Program-made: the position numbers and the translations under genes
Notes under the pieces: model-generated
The model's database searches: none
What the model saw: the letters and a program-made list of their open reading frames with translations, nothing else
Told to the model about the DNA's origin: nothing
From: Bacillota bacterium
GTDB lineage: Bacteria > Bacillota > UBA994
Assembly (NCBI GenBank): GCA_018725535.1
Contig: QLUS01000072.1
Span: 1-7,738 of the forward strand
Reading direction: 5' to 3'
DNA: 7,738 nucleotides
Shown: positions 1-5,432 of the stretch, one piece after another
Layout: every line of letters starts with the position of its first letter
How positions within the stretch are numbered: the stretch's first letter is position 1

Positions 1-131
1 TGCGCGCGATACCACAAACTGCGGATCTCTTAAGTTGGAGAGCGCCCTTGTTGTCACTGGTTTCAACCCGACAAAAGTCATCCGCGATTGTTCCAGACAG
101 TTTACCTTTTTAATCAGGCAGGCGAGATCGG
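1..131 (-). pseudogene. Out-of-frame C-terminal part of the NYN-domain gene (partial, runs off the left edge)
   Basis: Directly after the NYN gene loses frame, another minus-strand frame is open from about 132 to base 1 with no stop. It reads like protein, starting PDLACLIKKVNCLEQ and containing MTFVGLKPVTTRAL, a stretch resembling the small C-terminal domain that follows NYN domains in Bacillota (FVGLK is the recognisable part). Restoring one C in the run CCC at 130-132 (minus strand ATGCACCCGAT to ATGCACCCCGAT) would join the two frames as ...VMHPDLACLIKK. This is therefore best read as the rest of the same gene, broken by a one-base deletion in a C run. A sequencing error in the homopolymer would give the same picture. 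Confidence 0.6.
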
Positions 132-650
132 GTGCATTACTTCGCCCGCTTTGTCAGTGATCTCCTCTATGCCGAGAATGCCCTCGACGGACGAAAATGC
201 GTCGGCAAACTGTTTGAGGTCTCTGCTTGTCGTCCGTTCTACCCCGATTACCTGTACCTGCTTGCGCCGCGTGTGGAGTTTCTTGATTACCTGGATCATA
301 TCCCTATCTCCGCAGACTAAGCAGTAGTAGTCGATGTCGAGTCGCGTGTAGACTAGCTCTAGTGCGTCTAGCGACAGCTCAATGTCAGCCGCGTTCTTGC
401 GCCTGTCCTCCTCCGAGTTCACGGAGTAGACGTGTCGTGGTTCTACTGACCGCCGCTGTAGCTCAGTCTGCAGACCCTTAAAATCGGGGTGGTCAAAGTC
501 TGCATACGCTAGCATCAGCACTACATGCCCTTTGCGTCCGACTAAGTTGCGCACCCCATCGACGAGCATACCCGGCTCTAGGCTAAATCCATAGGTGTTC
601 TTAAGGCTCCAGTAGACGTTCTCGTAATCAATCAGCACCGCAATGTCAAT
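114..650 (-). CDS. NYN-domain (LabA/DUF88-like) putative ribonuclease, C-terminally truncated by a frameshift
   Basis: Residues 1-160 form a NYN domain, a PIN-like nuclease fold associated with metal-dependent RNA cleavage. With the start chosen here (178 residues) the acidic site residues are visible: D8 and N11 in LIDYENV, D89 in NAADIELSLD with D95 nearby, and D115/D117 in CGDRD. The start is inferred: an AGGTGG Shine-Dalgarno sequence (657-662) lies 6 bases before an ATT codon (648-650) giving the family-like beginning MDIAVLIDYENV; the first conventional start, GTG at 638, is 18 bases from that site and would cut the first beta strand. The last few residues (ISPA) follow a probable one-base deletion near 129-132; the reading frame of the missing C-terminal part continues to the left edge. 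It lies 90 bases downstream of pdxT on the same strand, separated by a palindrome. The substrate is unknown. The domain call is firm; whether the gene still works is doubtful. Confidence 0.8.
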   Translation of the reverse strand: MDIAVLIDYENVYWSLKNTYGFSLEPGMLVDGVRNLVGRKGHVVLMLAYADFDHPDFKGLQTELQRRSVEPRHVYSVNSEEDRRKNAADIELSLDALELVYTRLDIDYYCLVCGDRDMIQVIKKLHTRRKQVQVIGVERTTSRDLKQFADAFSSVEGILGIEEITDKAGEVMHPISPA

Positions 651-662
651 GATCTACCACCT
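648..662 (-). promoter_or_regulatory. Ribosome binding site and probable ATT start codon of the NYN gene
   Basis: On the minus strand AGGTGG (662-657) is followed by 6 bases and then ATT (650-648), the spacing expected for initiation. The frame upstream closes at a TAG just before (658-656), so no ATG, GTG or TTG start is available before GTG at 638. Either ATT is used as a rare start codon, as in infC of enterobacteria, or an original ATG has mutated. Confidence 0.5.
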
Positions 663-671
663 GCCATTAAC

Positions 672-720
672 GTATTATCCCTAGACAAAGAGACGGCTAC
701 CCGTCTCTTCTAGATAATAC
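672..720. repeat. 49-base nested palindrome between pdxT and the NYN gene
   Basis: Outer arms GTATTATC and GATAATAC form the ends; inside, CTAGA/TCTAG and then AGAGACGG/CCGTCTCT pair around a 4-base loop (plus-strand CTAC). The right arm lacks 2 bases on each side of the middle block compared with the left, giving small bulges. The strand downstream of pdxT has only TTTG after the GC-rich inner stem, so it is a poor classical terminator, though it sits where the pdxST terminator would be expected. No target-site duplication is visible. It may be a terminator or mRNA-stabilising hairpin, or a copy of a dispersed palindromic repeat. Confidence 0.7.
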
Positions 721-740
721 TATGCCCATCTTTAGACCCC

Positions 741-1298
741 TTATTCTGGTCGCAAGAACATTTCGTGCAGGCGCAAGTCCTCCGTCAGTTCGGGGTGAAA
801 CGAAAGCGCCCAAGTATGACCGGCGCGCACGCCCACAATCTGTCCATTGCACGATGCTAGGACGCTAACGTTAGGCCCAAGGGCAGCAAAGCGCGGTGCC
901 CGGATAAAGACTAAGGGGAAGTCCGGCAACCCCGCCACATCACCCCGGCAGGTAAAGCTGTCGAGCTGCGAACCATAGGCGTTTCGTTCTATCGTCACAT
1001 CCAGCACCCCAAGAACCGGAGCCTCTAACGACGGCTCAATTCGCTTCGCCAACAGAATCGCCCCGGCACAGGTCCCCAAGGTAAGCTTACTCAGCACAAA
1101 CTCCTTGAGCGGAAGCAGGAGCCCAACCTTGTCGAGCAAGCGTCTCATCGCCGTGCTTTCTCCGCCGGGGAGAATAATGGCGTCTAGCCCCTCTAGCTGC
1201 TCCGGCAGTCGAACCTCTACGCCTGTGTGCCCAAGCCGCTTGACCGCGCGCAGGTGTTCTCTAACTGCACCCTGTAAGGCTAAGACACCTACCCGCAC
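741..1298 (-). CDS. pdxT: PdxT, glutaminase subunit of pyridoxal 5'-phosphate synthase
   Basis: PdxT hydrolyses glutamine and passes the ammonia to PdxS for direct synthesis of pyridoxal 5'-phosphate in the cytoplasm. The 185-residue protein has the class I-like glutamine amidotransferase fold with the full set of family marks: GVLALQGAVREH at the N terminus, PGGEST at 44-49 (oxyanion region), the nucleophile C77 in GTCAGA, ERNAYGSQ at 104-111, FIRAP at 131-135 and the H168/E170 pair in SFHPEL. Length is normal for the family. The GTG start shares its first base with the TAG stop of pdxS (TAGTG), and AGGGG six bases upstream is the ribosome site, so the two are translated together in fixed proportion. 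No lesion is seen. Confidence 0.97.
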   Translation of the reverse strand: MRVGVLALQGAVREHLRAVKRLGHTGVEVRLPEQLEGLDAIILPGGESTAMRRLLDKVGLLLPLKEFVLSKLTLGTCAGAILLAKRIEPSLEAPVLGVLDVTIERNAYGSQLDSFTCRGDVAGLPDFPLVFIRAPRFAALGPNVSVLASCNGQIVGVRAGHTWALSFHPELTEDLRLHEMFLRPE

Positions 1299-2164
1299 TA
1301 GTGTCCCCTCTGTGCGTAGGTGGCTGTGAGCCCAGCAATCTCAAGCCCCGGCATTGCTTCGCCTAAGCCACGCGATATGTGCGCTAGCCGCTCTGCGTCT
1401 TTAAAGTGCGTTGTAGCCTGCACAATCGCTGCCGCACGACGCGCGGGGTCTGCCGATTTAAAGATACCTGAACCAACGAAGACCCCATCACAACCTAGCT
1501 GCATCATCAGCGCGGCATCAGCTGGCGTGGCGATACCACCTGCGGCGAAGTTCACAACGGGAAGTGCGCCTAACTTCTTGACCTCTTGCACTAGGGGGAA
1601 AGGTGCGCCAAGCTCCTTGGCTATCGTCATCAGTTCTTCATCGGGGGCCAGCATTACCCGGCGCATCTCGCTTTGCACGGCCCGCATATGGCGCACTGCC
1701 TCCACCACGTTGCCCGTCCCGGCCTCGCCCTTAGTGCGCACCATAGCTGCCCCCTCGCCGATACGGCGCAGCGCCTCGCCTAAGTTGCGCGCCCCGCAGA
1801 CGAAGGGGATGGTAAAACGGTGCTTGTCGATATGGTACTGATCGTCTGCGGGGGTCAGCACTTCACTCTCGTCAATAAAGTCAATGCGCAGCGCTTCGAG
1901 AATCTGCGCTTCCACGAAGTGTCCGATGCGTACTTTGGCCATAACAGGAATACTCACGGCTTCCTTAATGGCAATAATGAGCTCCGGGTCGCTCATGCGC
2001 GCTACCCCGCCCTGCTTGCGAATGTCAGCCGGGACGCGTTCAAGTGCCATCACGGCGACAGCCCCCGCCGCCTCCGCAATGAGCGCCTGCTCGGCGTTCA
2101 CGACATCCATAATTACCCCGCCCTTGAGCATCTCGGCTAACCCACGGTTTAGACCTGTCCGCAT
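1298..2164 (-). CDS. pdxS: PdxS, synthase subunit of pyridoxal 5'-phosphate synthase
   Basis: PdxS condenses ribose 5-phosphate (or ribulose 5-phosphate), glyceraldehyde 3-phosphate and PdxT-derived ammonia into PLP; family members form dodecamers of (beta/alpha)8 barrels decorated by PdxT. The 288-residue product keeps D20, the first catalytic lysine K77 in MAKVRIGH, the second lysine K145 in RTKGEAGTGN and the phosphate-binding GGIATPADA and GSGIFKS loops; all are offset by 4 from the Bacillus subtilis numbering (D24, K81, K149). I start at ATG 2164 because AAGGAG at 2181-2176 is 11 bases away, whereas the in-frame GTG at 2173 is only 2 bases from it; the GTG would add three residues. Expressed from the promoter at 2239-2266 and overlapping pdxT by one base. 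Confidence 0.97.
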   Translation of the reverse strand: MRTGLNRGLAEMLKGGVIMDVVNAEQALIAEAAGAVAVMALERVPADIRKQGGVARMSDPELIIAIKEAVSIPVMAKVRIGHFVEAQILEALRIDFIDESEVLTPADDQYHIDKHRFTIPFVCGARNLGEALRRIGEGAAMVRTKGEAGTGNVVEAVRHMRAVQSEMRRVMLAPDEELMTIAKELGAPFPLVQEVKKLGALPVVNFAAGGIATPADAALMMQLGCDGVFVGSGIFKSADPARRAAAIVQATTHFKDAERLAHISRGLGEAMPGLEIAGLTATYAQRGH

Positions 2165-2181
2165 TTGACGCACAACTCCTT
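2164..2181 (-). promoter_or_regulatory. pdxS ribosome binding site deciding the start
   Basis: AAGGAG (2181-2176) precedes GTG (2173) by 2 bases and ATG (2164) by 11 bases. The first spacing is too short for initiation and the second is at the long end of normal, so ATG is preferred. The same bases, read on the plus strand, are part of the TTGACA -35 box proposed for pdxR. Confidence 0.6.
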
Positions 2182-2208
2182 GACATCTATTCGGTGTATC
2201 GATACAGT
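2180..2208 (+). promoter_or_regulatory. Probable promoter of pdxR
   Basis: TTGACA (2180-2185) and TACAGT (2203-2208, 4 of 6 consensus positions) are 17 bases apart on the plus strand. The start would be near 2215, leaving about 65 bases of leader before the GTG at 2280. The -10 box falls inside the inverted repeat 2202-2219, so a bound regulator would block it. A TATAGT at 2241-2246 is an alternative -10 but has no -35. Confidence 0.45.
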
Positions 2209-2219
2209 TAGAACTGTAT
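2195..2219. promoter_or_regulatory. Candidate PdxR operator: inverted repeat plus direct repeat
   Basis: ATACAGTT-AG-AACTGTAT (2202-2219) is a perfect 8-bp inverted repeat with a 2-base centre. Next to it GTATCGATAC (2196-2205) is a second, overlapping palindrome. Together they place TGTAT at 2195-2199 and again at 2215-2219, a direct repeat exactly 20 bases apart, two helical turns. MocR regulators such as GabR are known to bind direct repeats, so this is a credible site; binding is inferred from position and symmetry only. Confidence 0.55.
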
Positions 2220-2238
2220 GAGCTACTCCGTCGCCAAA

Positions 2239-2266
2239 ATTATAGTAGTATTTGCGTAATTGTCAA
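2239..2266 (-). promoter_or_regulatory. Sigma-A-type promoter of pdxST
   Basis: On the minus strand a perfect -35 box TTGACA (2266-2261) and a perfect -10 box TATAAT (2244-2239) are separated by 16 bases. Transcription would start near 2232 and give a leader of about 68 bases before pdxS. The inverted-repeat operator candidate at 2202-2219 lies downstream of this start, at about +13 to +30. The -35 overlaps the Shine-Dalgarno sequence of pdxR. Confidence 0.75.
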
Positions 2267-2279
2267 GGAGGAACTCGAA

Positions 2280-3635
2280 GTGGCGAGCCTAGACCTAGCC
2301 CGAAACAAACCTCTCTATCAGTCCCTAGTTGAGCAGTTGAAGCGTGAGACTAGCTCACACCCCGCGCATACTCGGCTACCGTCAGTGCGTGCGCTTGCGC
2401 GTGAGCACTGCCTGAATCCCTCCACGGTGGTCGCGGCTTTGCGGGTACTCGAGCAAGAGGGCCTAGTTTACTGCCGGGAAGGGAGCGGCACTTACCTTGC
2501 TCCTAAGCCTGCGGTCCCCCACGTGCCCGCAGAGGCAGAACAAGCAGATATCGACTTCACCTCAGGCACACCTTCGCCAGAGTTTTTCCCAGTGGATGAG
2601 TTTAAGGCCGCCTTCAACACAGTGCTTGATAGAGACCGCGGCCAAGCCTTCGCCTACCCTGAACTGCAGGGATACGGCCCACTTAGGCATAGTATTGCCG
2701 CTTATCTAGCGCAACAAGGGCTTACGGTAAATTCTGAGCACGTTCACATAACTTCGGGTGCACAACAGGCCATCTTTCTCTTGGCTCAACTGCTGCTCGC
2801 ACCTGGCGCGCTGGCTGTAGTGGAGAGCCCCTGTTATCCCGGAGCTATGCAGGCCTTTCAAGCGGTGGGGGCCCGCGTGGTGGGCGTTCCTATCGGTCAA
2901 ACGGGCCTAAGACTAGCGCCGCTACAGCAAGCTTTGCGCCATGCCCCCCGCTTAGTCTACACCATCCCTAACTACCATAACCCGACCGGCGCTGTGTACG
3001 GCGCGGACATCCGTAAGAAGCTTGTCCAGTTAGCTCGGGAGCGGGACTTCTACATCATCGAGGATGACCATATCTCGGAGCTGTATTACACGCCGACTAG
3101 GCCGCCTCTCTTGTGGCAGGAAGCGCCAGATAGGGTTCTGTTCGTCAAGAGCTTCTCTAAGATGTTTATGCCCGGACTCCGTCTCGGTTTCATAGTAGTG
3201 CCGCCCCAGCTGATGTCGCATGTCCGTGATGCAAAAAAGGCCGTCGACATCGGTAGTTCCGGCCTTACCCAACGTGCTCTGGACCTGTACTTGAGGAGCG
3301 GCCACTGGGACAAACACCAAGCGCTGCTGCGGAGTATCTACCGCGAGCGAGCCGGGGTCCTCTACAGTGCGCTGAAACGCCACTGGCAAGGCACAGCCGT
3401 CTTTCATCCCCTGCGCGGCGGCATGAACTGCTGGGTAAAATTGCCCGAAGGCGCGCGTGCCAGCGAGTTACTGAAGCTCACTGCACCACAAGGCGTCCTT
3501 TTTTCTCCGGGCGACGATTTTTCAGTGGCGCGACAAGAATATCGCAACTTCTTACGTATTAGCATTGCGGGCACTTTCCCCGAACGCATCGAGCGCGGCA
3601 TAGCGCTGATGGCTCGCTATTGGCATTCCGCCTGA
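2280..3635 (+). CDS. pdxR: PdxR-like MocR-family transcription regulator (GntR DNA-binding domain fused to an aminotransferase-like domain)
   Basis: Residues 10-75 are a GntR winged helix (PLYQSLVEQL, LPSVRALA, GLVYCREGSGTYL); residues 90-450 are a fold-type I aminotransferase-like domain that in this family binds PLP as a signal. PLP-site residues are all visible: Y232 and N234 of NYHNPTG, EDD at 261-263, K294 in SFSKMFMPGLRLGF as the Schiff-base lysine, and R426 in RISIA as the likely carboxylate contact. The 451-residue length is normal. The GTG start follows AAGGAGG (2265-2271) by 8 bases. Divergent placement next to pdxST is the standard context of PdxR, which in studied Gram-positive species controls pdxST in response to PLP. 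The last 84 bases overlap the end of the opposite-strand walJ-like gene. Another MocR specificity is possible but unlikely given the neighbour. Confidence 0.9.
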   Translation: MASLDLARNKPLYQSLVEQLKRETSSHPAHTRLPSVRALAREHCLNPSTVVAALRVLEQEGLVYCREGSGTYLAPKPAVPHVPAEAEQADIDFTSGTPSPEFFPVDEFKAAFNTVLDRDRGQAFAYPELQGYGPLRHSIAAYLAQQGLTVNSEHVHITSGAQQAIFLLAQLLLAPGALAVVESPCYPGAMQAFQAVGARVVGVPIGQTGLRLAPLQQALRHAPRLVYTIPNYHNPTGAVYGADIRKKLVQLARERDFYIIEDDHISELYYTPTRPPLLWQEAPDRVLFVKSFSKMFMPGLRLGFIVVPPQLMSHVRDAKKAVDIGSSGLTQRALDLYLRSGHWDKHQALLRSIYRERAGVLYSALKRHWQGTAVFHPLRGGMNCWVKLPEGARASELLKLTAPQGVLFSPGDDFSVARQEYRNFLRISIAGTFPERIERGIALMARYWHSA

Positions 3636-4406
3636 AAGCACGGTAGGCGAGCCCGCTTGCGCCACAGACAGCAAGCCGCTAAACCCCGCACGCCTTAAAT
3701 AAGGGGTGACGGTCTTTACCGCTAGGTGGGGCGTGTTGCAGTCTAGACTAAGGTGCGCTAGCATGATGCCCTGCGTGCGTTCCCCTACGAGTTCCTTTAA
3801 GGCGACCCCGGCCTCGTCATTAGACAAATGGCCAAAGCGCCCGAGAACGCGGCGGATAAGCATTTGCGGACGGCCTGAGTCTAGCTCCATATGTAGGTCA
3901 TGGTTGCTCTCAAAAACTAGGTAGTCGGCGTTGTGCGCGCCGCGATATACTTCCTCCGTAACTTCGCCTAGGTCTGTAACTACCGCTGCGGCGACACCAT
4001 CCGGGGCGGTAAGGCGAAACATTAGGGGCCTCACTGCATCATGTGACTTGCCGTAGGCGCTAACGGTAAGGCTCCCAATCTGGACTGTGGAGCCTGGTAC
4101 AAGGGCATGGCCACGTATCGCGCCGAGACCGCGAAACCCTGCGGAGAATAATTCGCGCGGCGCGAACACCGGGATGTTGTACTTCGTCGAGAATGGTGTC
4201 TTAAGCTGCAAGGCCTTAACGTGGTCGCTGTGTTCATGCGACACGAGAATTCCTGCGAGGCGCTGCGGCGACACTCCCAGACTAACTAGGCTAGACTCCA
4301 AACGCCTAAGCGGCACGCCGCAATCAACCAATACATATGTAGAACCCCAGCCAATCAGGTAGGCGTTGCCGTAAGTGCTCGAGCTCGCCAGCGAAACAAC
4401 CTTCAT
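3552..4406 (-). CDS. walJ: WalJ/YycJ-type metallo-beta-lactamase-fold hydrolase
   Basis: A cytoplasmic metal-dependent hydrolase of the YycJ/WalJ family; members are linked to cell-wall and DNA-replication control or exonuclease activity, but the substrate is not settled. The 284-residue protein shows MKVVSLASSSTYGNAYLI at the N terminus, HEHSDH at 57-62, H122, D145 in VTDLG, ESNHD at 166-170, GHLSN at 192-196 and H218, the complete metal-site set. ATG 4406 is chosen because it gives the family N terminus, has AGGGTG six bases upstream, and lies about 10 bases after the predicted transcription start; further upstream in-frame starts lie before that promoter. The usual walRKHI neighbours are absent. 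The last 28 or so residues (after GSPTV) extend past the expected end of the fold and overlap pdxR antisense; a frameshift or lost stop there would explain this. A paralogue of WalJ rather than WalJ itself is possible. Confidence 0.85.
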   Translation of the reverse strand: MKVVSLASSSTYGNAYLIGWGSTYVLVDCGVPLRRLESSLVSLGVSPQRLAGILVSHEHSDHVKALQLKTPFSTKYNIPVFAPRELFSAGFRGLGAIRGHALVPGSTVQIGSLTVSAYGKSHDAVRPLMFRLTAPDGVAAAVVTDLGEVTEEVYRGAHNADYLVFESNHDLHMELDSGRPQMLIRRVLGRFGHLSNDEAGVALKELVGERTQGIMLAHLSLDCNTPHLAVKTVTPYLRRAGFSGLLSVAQAGSPTVLSGGMPIASHQRYAALDAFGESARNANT

Positions 4407-4422
4407 CCACATCACCCTGTCG

Positions 4423-4450
4423 ATTATACCACTCATCCAGCCCTTTTCAA
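4423..4450 (-). promoter_or_regulatory. Promoter of the walJ-like gene
   Basis: On the minus strand TTGAAA (4450-4445) and a perfect TATAAT (4428-4423) are 16 bases apart, and TGG directly before the -10 makes it an extended -10. Transcription would start near 4416, only about 10 bases before the chosen ATG, giving an almost leaderless but Shine-Dalgarno-containing message. Confidence 0.65.
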
Positions 4451-4527
4451 CGTTCTGATTACATGCCAATGCGTCGTAATGTCGTTGTCTACCAGCGCAC
4501 TGCTCTGCAAGACTCGCGGAGTACGTG

Positions 4528-4554
4528 TGAGATAATCAACCTGAGCCGAGGAGG
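4528..4554 (+). promoter_or_regulatory. Extended -10 and ribosome site of the kinase remnant
   Basis: TGA-GATAAT (4528-4536) resembles an extended -10 box; no -35 is recognisable at 16-18 bases upstream. GAGGAGG (4548-4554) is a strong ribosome site 10 bases before ATG 4565 and 4 bases before an in-frame GTG at 4559. The signals suggest that the gene was once expressed, and its first part may still be. Confidence 0.4.
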
Positions 4555-4564
4555 TTGTGTGTTT

Positions 4565-4984
4565 ATGCCAAACCCGCCCGAAATAGCCGATGCCAAAGCA
4601 GAGGCCCTGCAGCACCGCGACGCCTTGGCGTGGCTGATTGGGCATAGCCCCATAGGCATTATGGCGCTCGATAAGGACGGATGCGTGAGCAGCGTCAACA
4701 ACACATGGCTTGCGCATACGCAGGCAAGCCGCGCTGAGGTCTTGGGCCAGCACTACTCACAGCTTACCCCAAGCGTGGGCACCGCCCTCATTGCGGGCGC
4801 GCTGCAGGGCACCAGCACATTAGGCATTCGCCAGCACATCCGCAATCGCGTCTACGACATTTCCACCTATGCGCAGCAATCTAACGCAGAGGCCCAGACT
4901 GCGGGAGTCCTTGTTTTAGCGATTGACTGCACAGAAAAGGCTAGGGACCTATCTTTCCCTCTCTCGCACCGCAGTAAACACTAA
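4565..4984 (+). CDS. PAS-domain N-terminal fragment of the broken kinase
   Basis: A 139-residue open frame with a PAS domain at about residues 21-123 (LAWLIGHSPIGIMALDKDG at the start, GVLVLAIDCTEKA at the end), which in such kinases senses a small ligand or redox state. The tail SFPLSHRSKH after residue 129 is out-of-frame read-through past the deletion. If translated it would be a free PAS domain with no output domain. ATG 4565 is preferred for its 10-base distance from GAGGAGG; GTG 4559 would add two residues. There is no signal peptide or membrane segment. Confidence 0.6.
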   Translation: MPNPPEIADAKAEALQHRDALAWLIGHSPIGIMALDKDGCVSSVNNTWLAHTQASRAEVLGQHYSQLTPSVGTALIAGALQGTSTLGIRQHIRNRVYDISTYAQQSNAEAQTAGVLVLAIDCTEKARDLSFPLSHRSKH

Positions 4985-5267
4985 GCCGTGCTGTCTCTCC
5001 GCCCTCATAGAGTGCTTTGCCCCCGTGCTGAATTCCGTAGCACTAGTTAAGTCCATGCGCATTAGCTACGCCCTGCGTTCACCCGCAAACATTGTCGCCA
5101 ACGAGGCTGAGCTTAGACAGATGTTGACGAACCTCGTTAACAATGCTCTGGAAGCAATGCAGCCCGAGGGAACGGTATCTATAGAGACCCTAGAACAGGC
5201 AGATGCAGTCTGCCTGACAGTGAGCGATGAGGGCTACGGCATCGCCAGTGAACTCATACCACAATAG
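4950..5267 (+). pseudogene. Kinase remnant: end of dimerisation region and first half of the HATPase domain
   Basis: This frame reads YLSLSRTAVNTKPC, the usual linker after the second HisKA helix, then the ATPase domain through the N-box and G1 box, and stops at TAG 5265-5267. Putting back one base near CCACAATAGG turns the stop into codons leading on to GTPFLTTKEN, the conserved continuation. No convincing start of its own: only a TTG at 4923 lying inside the PAS frame, without a ribosome site. It is listed separately because the domain is recognisable although the protein is not complete. Confidence 0.7.
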
Positions 5268-5432
5268 GCACACCATTTCTCACCACCAAAGAAAATGGCA
5301 CCGGACTCGGGCTGGCGGTATGCTACCGCATGCCGAGCGCCACGGCGCCACAATCAGGATCGAGAGCTCGCCCTTAGGCAGCACCTTCACCGTCGCGTTC
5401 CCTAAGCCTAAGGTCTGATGCTTGGTCCACTA

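Larger units (their letters stand above)
4565..5418 (+). pseudogene. Degraded PAS-domain sensor histidine kinase (internal deletion plus two frameshifts)
   Basis: Three consecutive plus-strand frames together read like a soluble sporulation-type (Kin-like) histidine kinase. Frame one (4565-4984) holds a PAS domain; frame two (about 4950-5267) holds the start of the ATPase domain with the N-box LTNLVNNALEAM (5124-5159) and G1 box DEGYGI (5226-5243); the next frame (from 5264) holds GTPFLTTKEN and the G2 box GTGLGLAV (5297 on); the last (5332-5418) ends AERHGATIRIESSPLGSTF. Single-base deletions near 5261-5265 and at 5330-5331 explain the last two shifts. Between PAS and ATPase the whole H-box region is missing: TEKARDL runs almost directly into YLSLSRTAVN, where relatives have roughly 70 residues including the HE[ILV]RNP phosphoacceptor. 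The protein could not autophosphorylate even if the frameshifts were sequencing errors. It ends 14 bases from the convergent cshA stop. Confidence 0.85.

Noticed and set aside
1320..1841. Plus-strand open frame of 173 residues opposite pdxS
   Set aside because: Ser/Ala-rich shadow of the well-conserved pdxS gene; no independent support.
2174..2279. Riboswitch in the pdxS leader
   Set aside because: The leader is only about 68 bases, with no known aptamer features, and the symmetric elements are better explained as protein-binding sites.
4407..4469. Longer N terminus of the walJ-like protein starting at 4469
   Set aside because: It would begin upstream of the strong TATAAT promoter (4423-4428), lacks a ribosome site, and adds residues not typical of the family.
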